A stretch of DNA of 64,000 nt, taken from contig JAWKQR010000007.1 in NCBI GenBank assembly GCA_041390025.1, positions 124,001 through 188,000 on the forward strand, in the 5' to 3' direction. The notes beneath the pieces were generated by a model. The model did not search any database. It was not told where the DNA came from and saw nothing but the letters and a program-made list of their open reading frames with translations. Numbering within the stretch: the first letter of the stretch is position 1; the number at the start of each line of letters is the position of its first letter. Source of the stretch: JBFFMO01 sp041390025. GTDB lineage: Bacteria > Myxococcota_A > Bradymonadia > Bradymonadales > Bradymonadaceae. This document shows, piece after piece, positions 43,128 through 52,248 of the stretch. The position numbers and the translations under genes were made by a program.

Positions 43128-45576
43128 CCGTCACCACACCCGTACCAAGGAAAATCGCCGCGTCTTGCCGTGCGGTGTCGTCGCGGAACAACACAAAGTG
43201 ACCATCGTAACCATTGGGTTGGTATTGCTTTCCGGCGACGGTGAAGGGCACCTGGATGATGACAACGTTTCCGGCAATGGGAGCTGCCGCCGTCGATATC
43301 CCCTCGATGTTGGCGATCAATGGCGTGGCATAGGTGGCAAACAACGCCAAGGCCAATGTGTTCAGCGAGGCAGGCGGGGTGTACGTATCCGTGACGCCGT
43401 GTGTTTGGAAGATGTGTTTGGTCGTTGTCACGCCCTCAATGGGCGCCGACGTCATGCGACGCGCAAAATTGAGCGGGTCCACCGGGTCAAAATAGCCCTG
43501 CAACAACTGCACAACTGGATGATTCGCCCCCACGTTTGGATCCTGAAGCACGATCTGGAGCGCGGCAGGCGAGTTCACGGGACTGGTCTTGCCCACCAGC
43601 GCATTGACCAGCCCAGCACCTGCTCCCGAGAGCACCGCCCCGCGCACCCGCTCATCAAACGGCAGCGCGAGAGGCCCCGTCGTGCCGCCCTGGGAATGGC
43701 CGAGGAACCAAATCTGATTGGCGTTGAGCGCAATCGCCTCACCTGTCGGCGATGCCTCCGCGGTGAGCGGATTGGATGCCACCCAGCTCACGATCGCGCC
43801 GATCTCTGCGGCTCCTTGCAGGAAATTGCCCTGCGCCGCGTCAGGGTTCGCGTAGTTGTAAACCAGCGAATTGGGGTGCTGCGTGCTCGCACCGCGGCGG
43901 GTGCCGTGTTGAACCTGATCCCATCCCAACGTGACGAACTGAACTGGCGTGCCATCGATGTCGATCGTGGTCAGCAGGTCGCCAAAATCATCAACCTGTC
44001 CGCGATAGTTCCCGCCGGTGCCGTGCGCAACAATCAATACCGGCCACCCATCCGCGGGTGGGGTAGCCTTGGGCACGGTCAACGCCATGCACACCTCTTC
44101 GCTTCGCTTGACCCCAGGCGTCGCAGCACCGCCCGCATCAAGGTAAGGAGCCTCACCACTTTGGAAGATCGGCAGCGACAACTTTCCTTGGATTTCTGAG
44201 AACGTGTCCGACTCGCCGAAACACCCGCGCACGTGCTCGTCGCCTGTCAGGCCATCGTCACACGGCGACGTCGTGTTGGCATCACACACCGTGAGTTCGG
44301 ACGCCGTCGCGCCGGCGGTTCGCGCTTCATCGTACAATGCCTGCATCGGCGAAATCGGATTTCCCGTCGTGAACACGGTCGCAAACGCGAGTTTCGCGAC
44401 GTCGGGTCGGTCCACCGTGGTGTCGGCAAGATATGCCCTCAGCGGCGCGTAGGCCTGATAGGCCGCTTGGAGCTCGCTCGCAGGCGCGGTGTCGCTGAGC
44501 ATCGCGTCGAAATCCGCATCACGCTGGAGCGGGGTACCGCCCGGGTCTTTCACGTCCGTCGTGATCATCACCGCGTAGGTGGTGTTCGCTGCCAATGGCC
44601 GACCGTTGGCGGGACGCACCACCATGTAGTTTTGACAGATGTAGCGATTTCGTCCGCTGGAAACAAACCAACCAAACGGCTGCGGGCGTCCGTAGTTTGG
44701 GCTCTGGGGGTCGATGTCCACCAGGTTGACTGGGCGTGTCATGCCGTTGGCGTTGAGCGTGTCAAAGTTGGCCGCCTTCGAGAATCGAAAATAAATGGCG
44801 CCGTTGGGACTAAAGTTGTCTTGGGTGGCCTCGATCGCATCCACGTAGCGCTGAACCACGTCATAACCAAGCAGCGCCGGACCCGGCGTGGGGAAACCGG
44901 TCAACACCGGATGGCCGTTGCTCAGACGTGCGTCACTCGGGTACGGATGCCGGAAAAAGTCTGCGAGCGGCTCCGTGCGCGGCACTTCGAACAACACGCG
45001 GAAATTGCCTTCGTCCTCGGCACACTCGGCTCCCGACCATGGCATCGGCAAACCCGCCGGCCCCGCCAAACACATCGGGTCCCCCATCGGATCAAGGGGA
45101 CTTACACCACAGTTCAAGCCGGCGAGGCAGTCCGTGGATGCGGTGCAAGGCGCCCCGACATCGAGTGTCCCCGTCGCCACGCATGCACCGGAAAATCCTT
45201 TAGGCTGACACACCAACCCCGCCGCACACTCGCTCGTCTGACCGCACTCCGCTGACTCCACGTTCGTTCCCGCCGGAACGCAACTCGCCGAGAGCGCGTC
45301 GCAATACAGATCCGCCGCACACTGCGCCGTCAGCTCGCATGGCATACCGGCCGCAACGTCGCCGCTGGCGCCACACACGTCATCCGCACACACCAACCCG
45401 CTGCGGCACTCCGACGTGTCGGCGCAGGCATCACCGTAGGACTTTCCCGGTGGGACCGGATTGTTGTTCTGGTTGGAGGTGTTGGAGTTCGTGTTGGTGG
45501 TGGGAGGCGTGAACTCGGTTTCCTCACACGCACACACCAAAACGAACGCGACCAGCGCGACTTTCCGACTCAGCAT
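43108..45576 (-). CDS. Lipoprotein with Cys-rich N-region and alpha/beta hydrolase domain
   Basis: An 822-aa lipoprotein. The signal ends LVCAC (lipidated Cys17). An Asn/Thr linker (about 25-40) follows, then Dickkopf-like Cys-rich repeats to about 175 (CRSGLVC, CAADLYC, CAAGLVC), and a large domain that includes a lipase-like core with GHSQGG near 610 and an oxyanion segment VAHGTGG near 520. The closing FQTHGVTD and DGHFVLF segments probably hold the catalytic Asp/His. Expected to face the outside and act on an ester or polymer; the substrate is unknown. ATG 45576 has AAGGAG upstream; a GTG at 45582 is less likely. Confidence 0.85.
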   Translation of the reverse strand: MLSRKVALVAFVLVCACEETEFTPPTTNTNSNTSNQNNNPVPPGKSYGDACADTSECRSGLVCADDVCGASGDVAAGMPCELTAQCAADLYCDALSASCVPAGTNVESAECGQTSECAAGLVCQPKGFSGACVATGTLDVGAPCTASTDCLAGLNCGVSPLDPMGDPMCLAGPAGLPMPWSGAECAEDEGNFRVLFEVPRTEPLADFFRHPYPSDARLSNGHPVLTGFPTPGPALLGYDVVQRYVDAIEATQDNFSPNGAIYFRFSKAANFDTLNANGMTRPVNLVDIDPQSPNYGRPQPFGWFVSSGRNRYICQNYMVVRPANGRPLAANTTYAVMITTDVKDPGGTPLQRDADFDAMLSDTAPASELQAAYQAYAPLRAYLADTTVDRPDVAKLAFATVFTTGNPISPMQALYDEARTAGATASELTVCDANTTSPCDDGLTGDEHVRGCFGESDTFSEIQGKLSLPIFQSGEAPYLDAGGAATPGVKRSEEVCMALTVPKATPPADGWPVLIVAHGTGGNYRGQVDDFGDLLTTIDIDGTPVQFVTLGWDQVQHGTRRGASTQHPNSLVYNYANPDAAQGNFLQGAAEIGAIVSWVASNPLTAEASPTGEAIALNANQIWFLGHSQGGTTGPLALPFDERVRGAVLSGAGAGLVNALVGKTSPVNSPAALQIVLQDPNVGANHPVVQLLQGYFDPVDPLNFARRMTSAPIEGVTTTKHIFQTHGVTDTYTPPASLNTLALALFATYATPLIANIEGISTAAAPIAGNVVIIQVPFTVAGKQYQPNGYDGHFVLFRDDTARQDAAIFLGTGVVTGVPELR

Positions 45577-45667
45577 CGACACTCCTTCTTCAAGTGTGCC
45601 GATCTTACTCGGGTTTGGCGCAGGAGCAAGGACGCTGGCAATGCGGCACGCTAGGCGGACCGCAACG

Positions 45668-46510
45668 CTACCGCGTGAATTGACGGATCCAGCGGATCAG
45701 CCCAAACACGTTGAAAAGCATGAACCCAACAAAGAGCACCGTCGCCACGAGATACCAGATCATGTCGCGAGGCATGACGCCGTCTTGCACCAAGTATGCG
45801 TCCACACAGACGGGATTATTGTCCAAGATCTCTTTGATCTGTGCGTCCGTAGGGCGCTCCGACAGCTTCTTCTCGGTGCGCTCTTCCGCGCTCGCCTCGT
45901 CGTACTCGGCCTTCCACTGAGAGACGATCACGTCACGCCGCTTCTGCTCAATGCGTTGGATGTCCTCGGGACGCAGCGTCTCGCAAAACTCGATGCCGTA
46001 TCGACTCCGATAATAGTCCCGCAAGCCGTTGTACCGCTGCGCAGCTTGGCTGAACGACAACAACCGCCCCGTGCCTTGATAAAAGGTGCGGTCCACGTCA
46101 CCCGTCGGGGTGTCCTCCATCCCGGCGGCAATGCCATCGGGCAGGTCGCGCTTGGACTCAACAAAGACCCACCCACCCACGAGCCGAGAGTACATGTAGC
46201 GGGCGCTCTGGCTGCGTTGCGTTGGAATGCCAGACAACGAGACCAGACGATTGTGGGGCAGATCGGGTTTCCAAGCAGGATCCTCGGCCTTTGACGCGAA
46301 ATCCGTGACGTCACCGATGGCAATCGGATCGTTGGACGAAAAGAAGTACGACACTTCCTCACGCCAATCGCTCACGATCCACAACGCAGTGGCGATCACC
46401 CCGATCATGAGGATCGGACGCAGGATGGACGGCGTGTTTTCGTCCGCAAGATCGATCAGTTCTTCATCGATTTCAGAAGCTTGCGGGCGTTTTGTATCAT
46501 TGTCAGGCAT
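45668..46510 (-). CDS. Membrane protein of unknown function
   Basis: A 280-aa protein with two transmembrane helices: about 30-47 (LRPILMIGVIATALWIV) and 250-272 (WYLVATVLFVGFMLFNVFGL). The 200 residues between them are charged, with FCETLRPED, ERTEKKLSERPTDAQ and a Cys in NNPVCVDAYL. The N-terminal 28 residues are acidic. A loop on one side of the membrane with a short acidic tail on the other is likely. No family was recognised. It is divergently arranged with the first FHA gene. Confidence 0.75.
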   Translation of the reverse strand: MPDNDTKRPQASEIDEELIDLADENTPSILRPILMIGVIATALWIVSDWREEVSYFFSSNDPIAIGDVTDFASKAEDPAWKPDLPHNRLVSLSGIPTQRSQSARYMYSRLVGGWVFVESKRDLPDGIAAGMEDTPTGDVDRTFYQGTGRLLSFSQAAQRYNGLRDYYRSRYGIEFCETLRPEDIQRIEQKRRDVIVSQWKAEYDEASAEERTEKKLSERPTDAQIKEILDNNPVCVDAYLVQDGVMPRDMIWYLVATVLFVGFMLFNVFGLIRWIRQFTR

Positions 46511-46640
46511 CGATTAACTTCGCTTGCGGCTCACGTAAACTTAGAGCACAGCCTCGGTCCAAAGTTCCGGCGCCGTCACATTATTTCGCGAGCACGCGTA
46601 AAACAAGGCGATACAGGCGTTGCGTCACCCATTAGAAAGA

Positions 46641-46670
46641 TTGACGCACACGTGAATCGGAACCTACCAT
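46641..46670 (+). promoter_or_regulatory. Putative housekeeping promoter of the FHA genes
   Basis: TTGACG (46641) and TACCAT (46665) are spaced by 18 bases, 30 bases before the GTG start of the FHA protein. The rest of the 189-base divergent gap 46511-46699 shows no other feature. Confidence 0.45.
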
Positions 46671-46699
46671 ACTCGCAGTTTGATTCATGAGAGGCCACG

Positions 46700-48535
46700 G
46701 TGCCACGCATCGTCTACACCGACATCTCCGGACAAGAGCGATCCGTCCCATTTGGAGCCGACTACCCCGTTGTGTCGATTGGTCGAGCAACGGACTGCAC
46801 CATTCGGTCCAATCGAAAATCCGTGTCTCGGCGACATGCTGAATTTCGGTTTGCGAACGGAAACTTCGAGATCGTTGACCTAAACAGCTCCAACGGCACC
46901 TACGTCATCATCAACAACGAACGCAAACCCGTCGTTGGACGCGAGTTCCTCGCAATGAACGACGAGGTGTGGTGCGGCGACTTCATCTTGCACTTCGTGG
47001 AAGAAGAAGACGGGCCAAACACGGCAGCGGAGTCGGCGCTTGATACATACTCAGCCCCGACCAACGGCAACTCGCCTTTTGGCGGGCCGGCGTCCAATTT
47101 CAACTACGACTACAACGACCCGTACAAGAACGACTTTTCGGCGGGGCTCGAAGATGCGTCGAGCGTCGCGTGGGGCTCCACCCACCCTCCCACCGCTGTG
47201 GATGGGCCTGACATGACCATGGAGCGCTCCTCCGAGATGGAGCGCCTCAAGGCCGAACGCCAGTCCATTCAAGAACTCGCCGAACGCCAGAGTGCTGAAC
47301 TCGAAGACCTGCAACGCAAACTCGACGCCGAACGACGGCGTGTGGAGGAGCTTGAGGCCAAGTCCGAACGCACGTCGAACGTGCCGATGGGAGATATTCA
47401 GCGCCTTCGTGACGACGTCGCTCGGCTTGAGGAGGAGCGAAAGGCAGAGGGCGATCAAGTCAATCGTTTGCGCTCCGACGTTGAGCGGCTTGAAGACGAG
47501 CTTGATACCGTTCGCGAGGAGAAACGACGCCTAGAAGAAAAGCTCCACACCGCGCTACAAACGTCAGATGGAACGCGTACAAGATGCGGAAGTCAGGTTG
47601 GACGAGGCCCGCGGCAAAACCAAACGCTCGAACAGGAACTGGGACAAGGCGTTGACAACGTGGCCGAACTTGAAGACCATCTCAACGCACAGTCAGGCGC
47701 GCTTGAGGAGCGACAACGGTTCAAAGAAGAAGTCTTGGCGCGTGATCGAGACATCGAAGCCCTCGAGAGTGAGATCATTCGCCTCCAGTCCGAACTCTCC
47801 TCGATTCAACGCATCCACACCGACACGGCAGCCGCGGCCGAGAAAGGGAAAGCTGCCATTGAGGAGACCGAAGCCCTGCGACGCGAAGTCGAGCGGCACA
47901 AACGTCTTGTGGAAGAGTTCGAAAGGCGCAACCGAGAGCTCCAAAGCGAATTGGACGGGTCGCGCGCCTCCTCCGACGCCGCACGCGCGGCATCGGCGGA
48001 CTTCGAAAGCAAGCTCGATGACCTTGAATCTGAGCTGGAGGCCACCCGAGCCGAACTCGAAGCCATGCGCCGAGACCGCGACCGCGCCGCCAGCCAACTC
48101 GCTGAGGTCCAAGCAAAGGGCTCGGTCGACGACCTTCGCACTGAGATCGAGGGCCTAAAGCAACGGCTGAAACTCGAGAAAGAACGGTCCAAACACGATG
48201 ACCAGGTCGCGGCGGAAAACGCCGACCTGAAAGCGCAGGTCGCGGCGCTCCACGACCACGCCGCAGAGCTCGAGGGCGAGCTTGAGGTCGTTAAGACGCA
48301 ATTGGCCGCCATTCCCGTGCCGACCGGCAGCGCAGCTGAGAACTTACCCCCAGACATTCTGCGCGCCATGCTCGATCGCATCGACAAACTCGAGCGAATC
48401 GTGGATGCCATCGAACGCACCAACCTCGATAGCCTGTCCACCGTTGACCGAATTCGACTGCAGTCCGCATTACGTGACACCGAACCCAGAGCATCTTTGT
48501 CGCACCTTCGACAACTGCTTGAACACGACGCTTAG
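46700..48535 (+). CDS. FHA-domain protein with long coiled coil (two compensating indels)
   Basis: A 611-aa cytoplasmic protein. The N-terminal FHA domain (about 25-95) keeps the phosphothreonine-binding residues: GR at 28-29, SRRH at 43-46 and NG at 65-66. A Pro/Asn-rich spacer follows, then a coiled coil from about 175 to 585 rich in Glu, Arg, Leu and Lys. Residues about 291-308 (TSDGTRTRCGSQVGRGPR) break the coil pattern. In the +1 frame the same bases read MERVQDAEVRLDEARGKT, a good coil, so an extra A near 47562 and a missing C near 47625 are likely. GTG 46700 has GAGAGG six bases upstream. It likely binds proteins phosphorylated by Ser/Thr kinases. Confidence 0.87.
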   Translation: MPRIVYTDISGQERSVPFGADYPVVSIGRATDCTIRSNRKSVSRRHAEFRFANGNFEIVDLNSSNGTYVIINNERKPVVGREFLAMNDEVWCGDFILHFVEEEDGPNTAAESALDTYSAPTNGNSPFGGPASNFNYDYNDPYKNDFSAGLEDASSVAWGSTHPPTAVDGPDMTMERSSEMERLKAERQSIQELAERQSAELEDLQRKLDAERRRVEELEAKSERTSNVPMGDIQRLRDDVARLEEERKAEGDQVNRLRSDVERLEDELDTVREEKRRLEEKLHTALQTSDGTRTRCGSQVGRGPRQNQTLEQELGQGVDNVAELEDHLNAQSGALEERQRFKEEVLARDRDIEALESEIIRLQSELSSIQRIHTDTAAAAEKGKAAIEETEALRREVERHKRLVEEFERRNRELQSELDGSRASSDAARAASADFESKLDDLESELEATRAELEAMRRDRDRAASQLAEVQAKGSVDDLRTEIEGLKQRLKLEKERSKHDDQVAAENADLKAQVAALHDHAAELEGELEVVKTQLAAIPVPTGSAAENLPPDILRAMLDRIDKLERIVDAIERTNLDSLSTVDRIRLQSALRDTEPRASLSHLRQLLEHDA

Positions 48536-48590
48536 TGAGCTTGCCAGTCTTGGACCCCTTGGGTACCCTAGCGTTTCCCTAAGCAAGTTA

Positions 48591-48606
48591 CCTGCATGCG
48601 TGCAGG
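48591..48606 (+). repeat. Short palindrome before the second FHA gene
   Basis: CCTGCA-TGCG-TGCAGG forms a 6-bp hairpin just upstream of the GGAGG ribosome site of the next gene. It may modulate translation; there is no T run. Confidence 0.3.
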
Positions 48607-48622
48607 CCGTTGGAGGACACCC

Positions 48623-49831
48623 GTGGAAGAGGGAAAAGTACCACCAGACCTGTTTTCTTTGTCGGACTCCGAGTCCGAAGACGGCCACAATACCGCGGAG
48701 AACTTCGTCGTGTCGGGTGGTGGACGCCTCGGCGCGGGCGGCAACTTCGGCGTCGATCTCGCGGCGGCCCTGCCGGATGAAGAAGATGCGGTTCAGGGTG
48801 TTGCTCAACGCTTCCGTCGGTCAAAGATCGCGCCGATGCAGTTCGCTGCAGGCCCCAGTCTTGACGAACAAAATGCGTCCAATGATGTATCAGCAGCCGA
48901 CCTGCAAGACTTCATTCTCGACGCGTTGGACGCCGAACCCGAACCCGTGGAGTCGGACGCCTTTGAAGAGACAATGCGGGTTGATGTCGAACACACCGGC
49001 AAAATTGAGGCTCCCCCAGTAAAAGTCGAAGCGGCTGTGACCTGCCCACATTGTGCGGCGAGCAACCCGCCCGGGATGAAGTTCTGCGTCGAATGCGGGG
49101 GAAGTCTTGCCGTGTCCAAGGGTGCGGAAGACATCAAACGAAAGATCCCACCGCCCTCCGAGCTGTCGCGCAAGGAGAACCCCTGGAAAATTTCACTCGT
49201 CTCGATCAACGAAGACGGCAGTGACGGCGTCGACATTCCGCTGCAGTTCCTTGAGACGACCATCGGACGCGAAGGCGACACACGTTTTCCGACCGATGCG
49301 TTCCTCAGCCCCAAACATGCTCGCCTGCACATCGACAAGGGCGAGTTGTCCATCGAGGACCTTTACAGCCTTAACGGCACGTTCCTGAAGCTGCGCGATG
49401 AAGTGCGACTGACACCTGGCGACACCTTCCTCATGGGCCGGCAAGTGCTGCGGTTCGAGCGTTTTGAGCAGGCCATCACTCCCAAGACCAAGTCCGCCGA
49501 CGGCACCCGGTACATGGGCAGTCCCTCACCCGGCGGAAGTTACAAGGTGCTCCAAATCGGCATTGGGGGCGTTGTTCAAAACGTCTACTGCTTGCCCGAG
49601 TCAGGGGCCGTCCTGGGCCGCGAAAAGGGCGACATCATCTTTCCGCACGACAAATTCATGTCCAGCCGACACGCCCAAATCTACACTGGAGACGACGGCC
49701 ATTGTTACCTAGTGGACCTCAATTCCTCCAATGGCACATGGATCAAGATCTGGGAGCGTACGCGACTTCACGATGGCGACTTCATCTTCATGGGCCAGCA
49801 GCTGTTCCGAATCCACGTGCGAAACCGCTGA
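48623..49831 (+). CDS. Zinc-ribbon protein with two FHA domains
   Basis: A 402-aa cytoplasmic protein. An acidic N-terminal region holds FVVSGGGRLGAGGNFGVDL, a zinc ribbon has Cys141, Cys144, Cys155 and Cys158 (CPHC...CVEC), FHA domain 1 (about 205-275) has GREGDTRF, SPKHARL and NGTF, and FHA domain 2 (about 320-400) has GREKGD, SSRHAQI and NGTW. Both keep the phosphothreonine pocket. GTG 48623 has GGAGG about seven bases upstream, so the longer in-frame reading from 48596 is rejected. It lies 87 bases after the first FHA gene and ends at a terminator: likely one signalling unit. Confidence 0.88.
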   Translation: MEEGKVPPDLFSLSDSESEDGHNTAENFVVSGGGRLGAGGNFGVDLAAALPDEEDAVQGVAQRFRRSKIAPMQFAAGPSLDEQNASNDVSAADLQDFILDALDAEPEPVESDAFEETMRVDVEHTGKIEAPPVKVEAAVTCPHCAASNPPGMKFCVECGGSLAVSKGAEDIKRKIPPPSELSRKENPWKISLVSINEDGSDGVDIPLQFLETTIGREGDTRFPTDAFLSPKHARLHIDKGELSIEDLYSLNGTFLKLRDEVRLTPGDTFLMGRQVLRFERFEQAITPKTKSADGTRYMGSPSPGGSYKVLQIGIGGVVQNVYCLPESGAVLGREKGDIIFPHDKFMSSRHAQIYTGDDGHCYLVDLNSSNGTWIKIWERTRLHDGDFIFMGQQLFRIHVRNR

Positions 49832-49854
49832 GGGTACGCGGCTGAACACCCAAG

Positions 49855-49878
49855 AAGGGCATCGTCGGATGCCCTTTT
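49855..49878 (+). terminator. Intrinsic terminator after the FHA genes
   Basis: GGGCATC-GTCG-GATGCCC followed by six T, 24 bases after the stop codon. Confidence 0.9.
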
Positions 49879-49943
49879 TTATTTTGCGATCCTTCTGCGG
49901 ATGTGTGCGTTTCCAGAACCATCAACACTTCTGGAGAAGGTAC

Positions 49944-51401
49944 ATGAAACTCTCAGCCGCCATCGCACTCGTCGTCCTAGGACTTTCGCCAACCTTGGGC
50001 GCTCAAACCATCAAGAAGGCCGCAGATTCCGAAACCAAAGAACTGACCACGCTCGCCATGGCAGACGTCAGTAAACCCACAGAGTTGACCGACGTTCAGA
50101 ACAAAAAGCTGCTCTACACGACCTACTTCTACACCGCTGGGGAGGCCATCGTGCATGGCTATGAAAAGGACACCGGCGTTCGCATTGTGTCGCTCCAAGA
50201 AAACCGCACGGTTTGGCAGGGCAAGGTGGGCGACGGCCAAACGGTCAACGTCCCGACCGGCCAAGGTGTCTTCGCGTTTCTATCCGACAAGAAGGCTTCC
50301 ATCTTGGTGGGAACCCCAACATCGTGCACGGCGGTCGGATATTACCTGCGCGACCAGAATGGCACCTTCAAGGCGTCGCGATTCCTCACCCAGCTCCCTT
50401 CAAGTGCCTTCGCTGACGAGAACCGCGTGATCGTGTGGGCTTGGAAAGACACGAAGATTCGCGTCTCGGATACCTCAAGCGACAGTTTGCTCTCGGAAAC
50501 CTCCGTCAAAGCTGGCGAGTACTTTGAGATCCCATACACACAGCTGCAGTCCATGCAGAACCATGTGCTCGACATTACCGCGAGCGGTCCAGACATCTCG
50601 GTACAAGTCTACTACGACCAGGGATTCCATGTGCCTTCGTCCGACGGCCGCGTGGCAGGGAAGATCTTTCGCACGTACGTGGGACGCACCACCGAAGGAC
50701 ATAACGATCTAAACCTGATGAACTACGGACGAGCGACCAAGGCAACCGTTCGAGACCTTAAAACCAAAGAGGTGTTGTGGACTGGATCGCTCGAATCGAG
50801 CGCAGTGCACTCCATTCGCCTGTCCGGCAAGTACGTCGAGGTCACCGCTGAAGATGAGATCTCCGTGCTGGTTGCCCCCTACAACTTCCAGGGCTACGCC
50901 GAACACCACTTCGCCGGTGGTCAAGAGGGCACGGGGATCGAAACCTCGTTCATGACCACCACAAGCGACCAACTCTGGTTGTTCTCGTATTTCGACAACA
51001 ACCCAGTGAAGATCATGAGCGAAAAGGACGAGGTCCTCTGGGAGGGTACCCTCAACGCGGGCAACGCTCAGGGCTATTTTCCCGGTGCAGGCATCTACAA
51101 GGTCAAGAGCACACAAGGAATCTCGGTGATGGGCGGTTCCGCCGCGTGTGGCGCCGAGTACTCGCCAGCGGGTGGACTGTTCCGAATCGACGAAGAGCTT
51201 TTCAAGGTCGCAACCCTGATCATCGAAGCCCGCAAACAAGAGGCCCAGAAGAAGGGACAAACCCTGACCAAAGACCAACTAAACGCACCTCTGACCCCTG
51301 CCGAACTTGATCGCGCCGCCGACTACGTGCAAGACAATACCGGCAACAAGATGAGCCCCGCCGCGGTGGAATCGCGAATGAAATCGATGCAGGTTTACTA
51401 G
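49944..51401 (+). CDS. Secreted beta-rich protein of unknown function
   Basis: A 485-aa exported protein with signal peptide MKLSAAIALVVLGLSPTLGAQ. The mature part is built of repeated short beta segments with alternating charged turns (VWQGKVGDGQTVNVP, VLWTGSLESSAVHSI, VLWEGTLNAGNAQGYF), which suggests several related blades or a beta-solenoid. The last 70 residues are helical and charged. No enzyme motif is seen. ATG 49944 follows GGAGAAGG; longer readings begin in the preceding FHA gene. DUF167 follows after three bases. Confidence 0.8.
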   Translation: MKLSAAIALVVLGLSPTLGAQTIKKAADSETKELTTLAMADVSKPTELTDVQNKKLLYTTYFYTAGEAIVHGYEKDTGVRIVSLQENRTVWQGKVGDGQTVNVPTGQGVFAFLSDKKASILVGTPTSCTAVGYYLRDQNGTFKASRFLTQLPSSAFADENRVIVWAWKDTKIRVSDTSSDSLLSETSVKAGEYFEIPYTQLQSMQNHVLDITASGPDISVQVYYDQGFHVPSSDGRVAGKIFRTYVGRTTEGHNDLNLMNYGRATKATVRDLKTKEVLWTGSLESSAVHSIRLSGKYVEVTAEDEISVLVAPYNFQGYAEHHFAGGQEGTGIETSFMTTTSDQLWLFSYFDNNPVKIMSEKDEVLWEGTLNAGNAQGYFPGAGIYKVKSTQGISVMGGSAACGAEYSPAGGLFRIDEELFKVATLIIEARKQEAQKKGQTLTKDQLNAPLTPAELDRAADYVQDNTGNKMSPAAVESRMKSMQVY

Positions 51402-51404
51402 CAC

Positions 51405-51695
51405 ATGTCTGAGCCCATCACCGATACCGACGAAGGCTGTGCAATCCAGGTTTACGCGGCGCCGCGGTCCAGCCGATCCAAGATCGTGGGTCTTCACGAT
51501 GGACGCGTGAAAATTCAGATCTCGGCCCCGCCGGTTGACGGAGCTGCGAACGATGCCTTGATTCGCTTTCTCGCGGAGGTCCTCAACGTTCCCCGGGCTC
51601 AGGTGGCGCTGACAAACGGACACGGCTCCAAGCGCAAGACGCTGGAGGTCAGCGGTGTCACCGCCGAGCAGGCAACGTCGGCCATGGGACTGTGA
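51405..51695 (+). CDS. DUF167 (YggU-like) protein
   Basis: A 96-aa protein of the DUF167 family, with the typical VYAAPRSSRSKIVGLHDGRVKIQI and APPVDGAANDALIRFLAE blocks. The biochemical role of the family is not settled. It sits three bases after the secreted protein gene and just before a bidirectional terminator. Confidence 0.88.
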   Translation: MSEPITDTDEGCAIQVYAAPRSSRSKIVGLHDGRVKIQISAPPVDGAANDALIRFLAEVLNVPRAQVALTNGHGSKRKTLEVSGVTAEQATSAMGL

Positions 51696-51712
51696 CACGT
51701 CATCCGGACCAA

Positions 51713-51740
51713 CAAAAAAAGGGACCCATGGGTCCCTTTC
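51713..51740. terminator. Bidirectional terminator between convergent units
   Basis: GGGACCC-AT-GGGTCCC palindrome with seven A before it and TTTCTTTT after it, so it can stop the + strand unit and the rplQ end of the alpha operon. Confidence 0.9.
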
Positions 51741-51760
51741 TTTTCGCGCTGTCCGAGGGA

Positions 51761-52195
51761 TTAATCCTCTTCGACCGTCTCAATCTGTGCCAGCAGGTGC
51801 GCTGGGTAACGCAAAGGCATGGTGCTCTCGACGGTTGCACCAACCCACGAAACGCGTGACATCGGTGCGTTGTCGTTCGCGCGATTGCCCACCTTCAGAA
51901 CGCGTGTATAGCCCCCCGATCGCGTGGCCAACTCTTCGCGCTTTGCGAGGTCGTTGAACAACTTGCCCACCAAATCGCGGTCCTTGAGAACAGCGAACGC
52001 CTGGCGACGTGCGTGCAACGAATCCCGCTTACCAAGCGTGATAAGATGATCCGCGACGCTTCGAAGCTCTTTCGCCTTAGCGTCGGTGGTCTGAATCATC
52101 TCGTATTTGACGAGGGCAATCGCAAGATTGTTGAACAATGCTTTGCGGTGAGCCGAAGTACGGCCAAGTTTTCGGCCTGCTTTTAGATGTCGCAT
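51761..52195 (-). CDS. rplQ: 50S ribosomal protein L17
   Basis: L17 of the large subunit, 144 aa, starting MRHLKAGRKLGRTSAHRKALF, the family's signature. The middle (TLGKRDSLHARRQAFA) matches too, and the C-terminal 40 residues are an extension ending ETVEED. Last gene of the alpha operon, 53 bases after rpoA. Confidence 0.97.
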   Translation of the reverse strand: MRHLKAGRKLGRTSAHRKALFNNLAIALVKYEMIQTTDAKAKELRSVADHLITLGKRDSLHARRQAFAVLKDRDLVGKLFNDLAKREELATRSGGYTRVLKVGNRANDNAPMSRVSWVGATVESTMPLRYPAHLLAQIETVEED

Positions 52196-52248
52196 CTCTT
52201 ACCTCATCCATCCTAGCGGTGGCGCTTAAGCGGCCCGCAACGAAGGTC

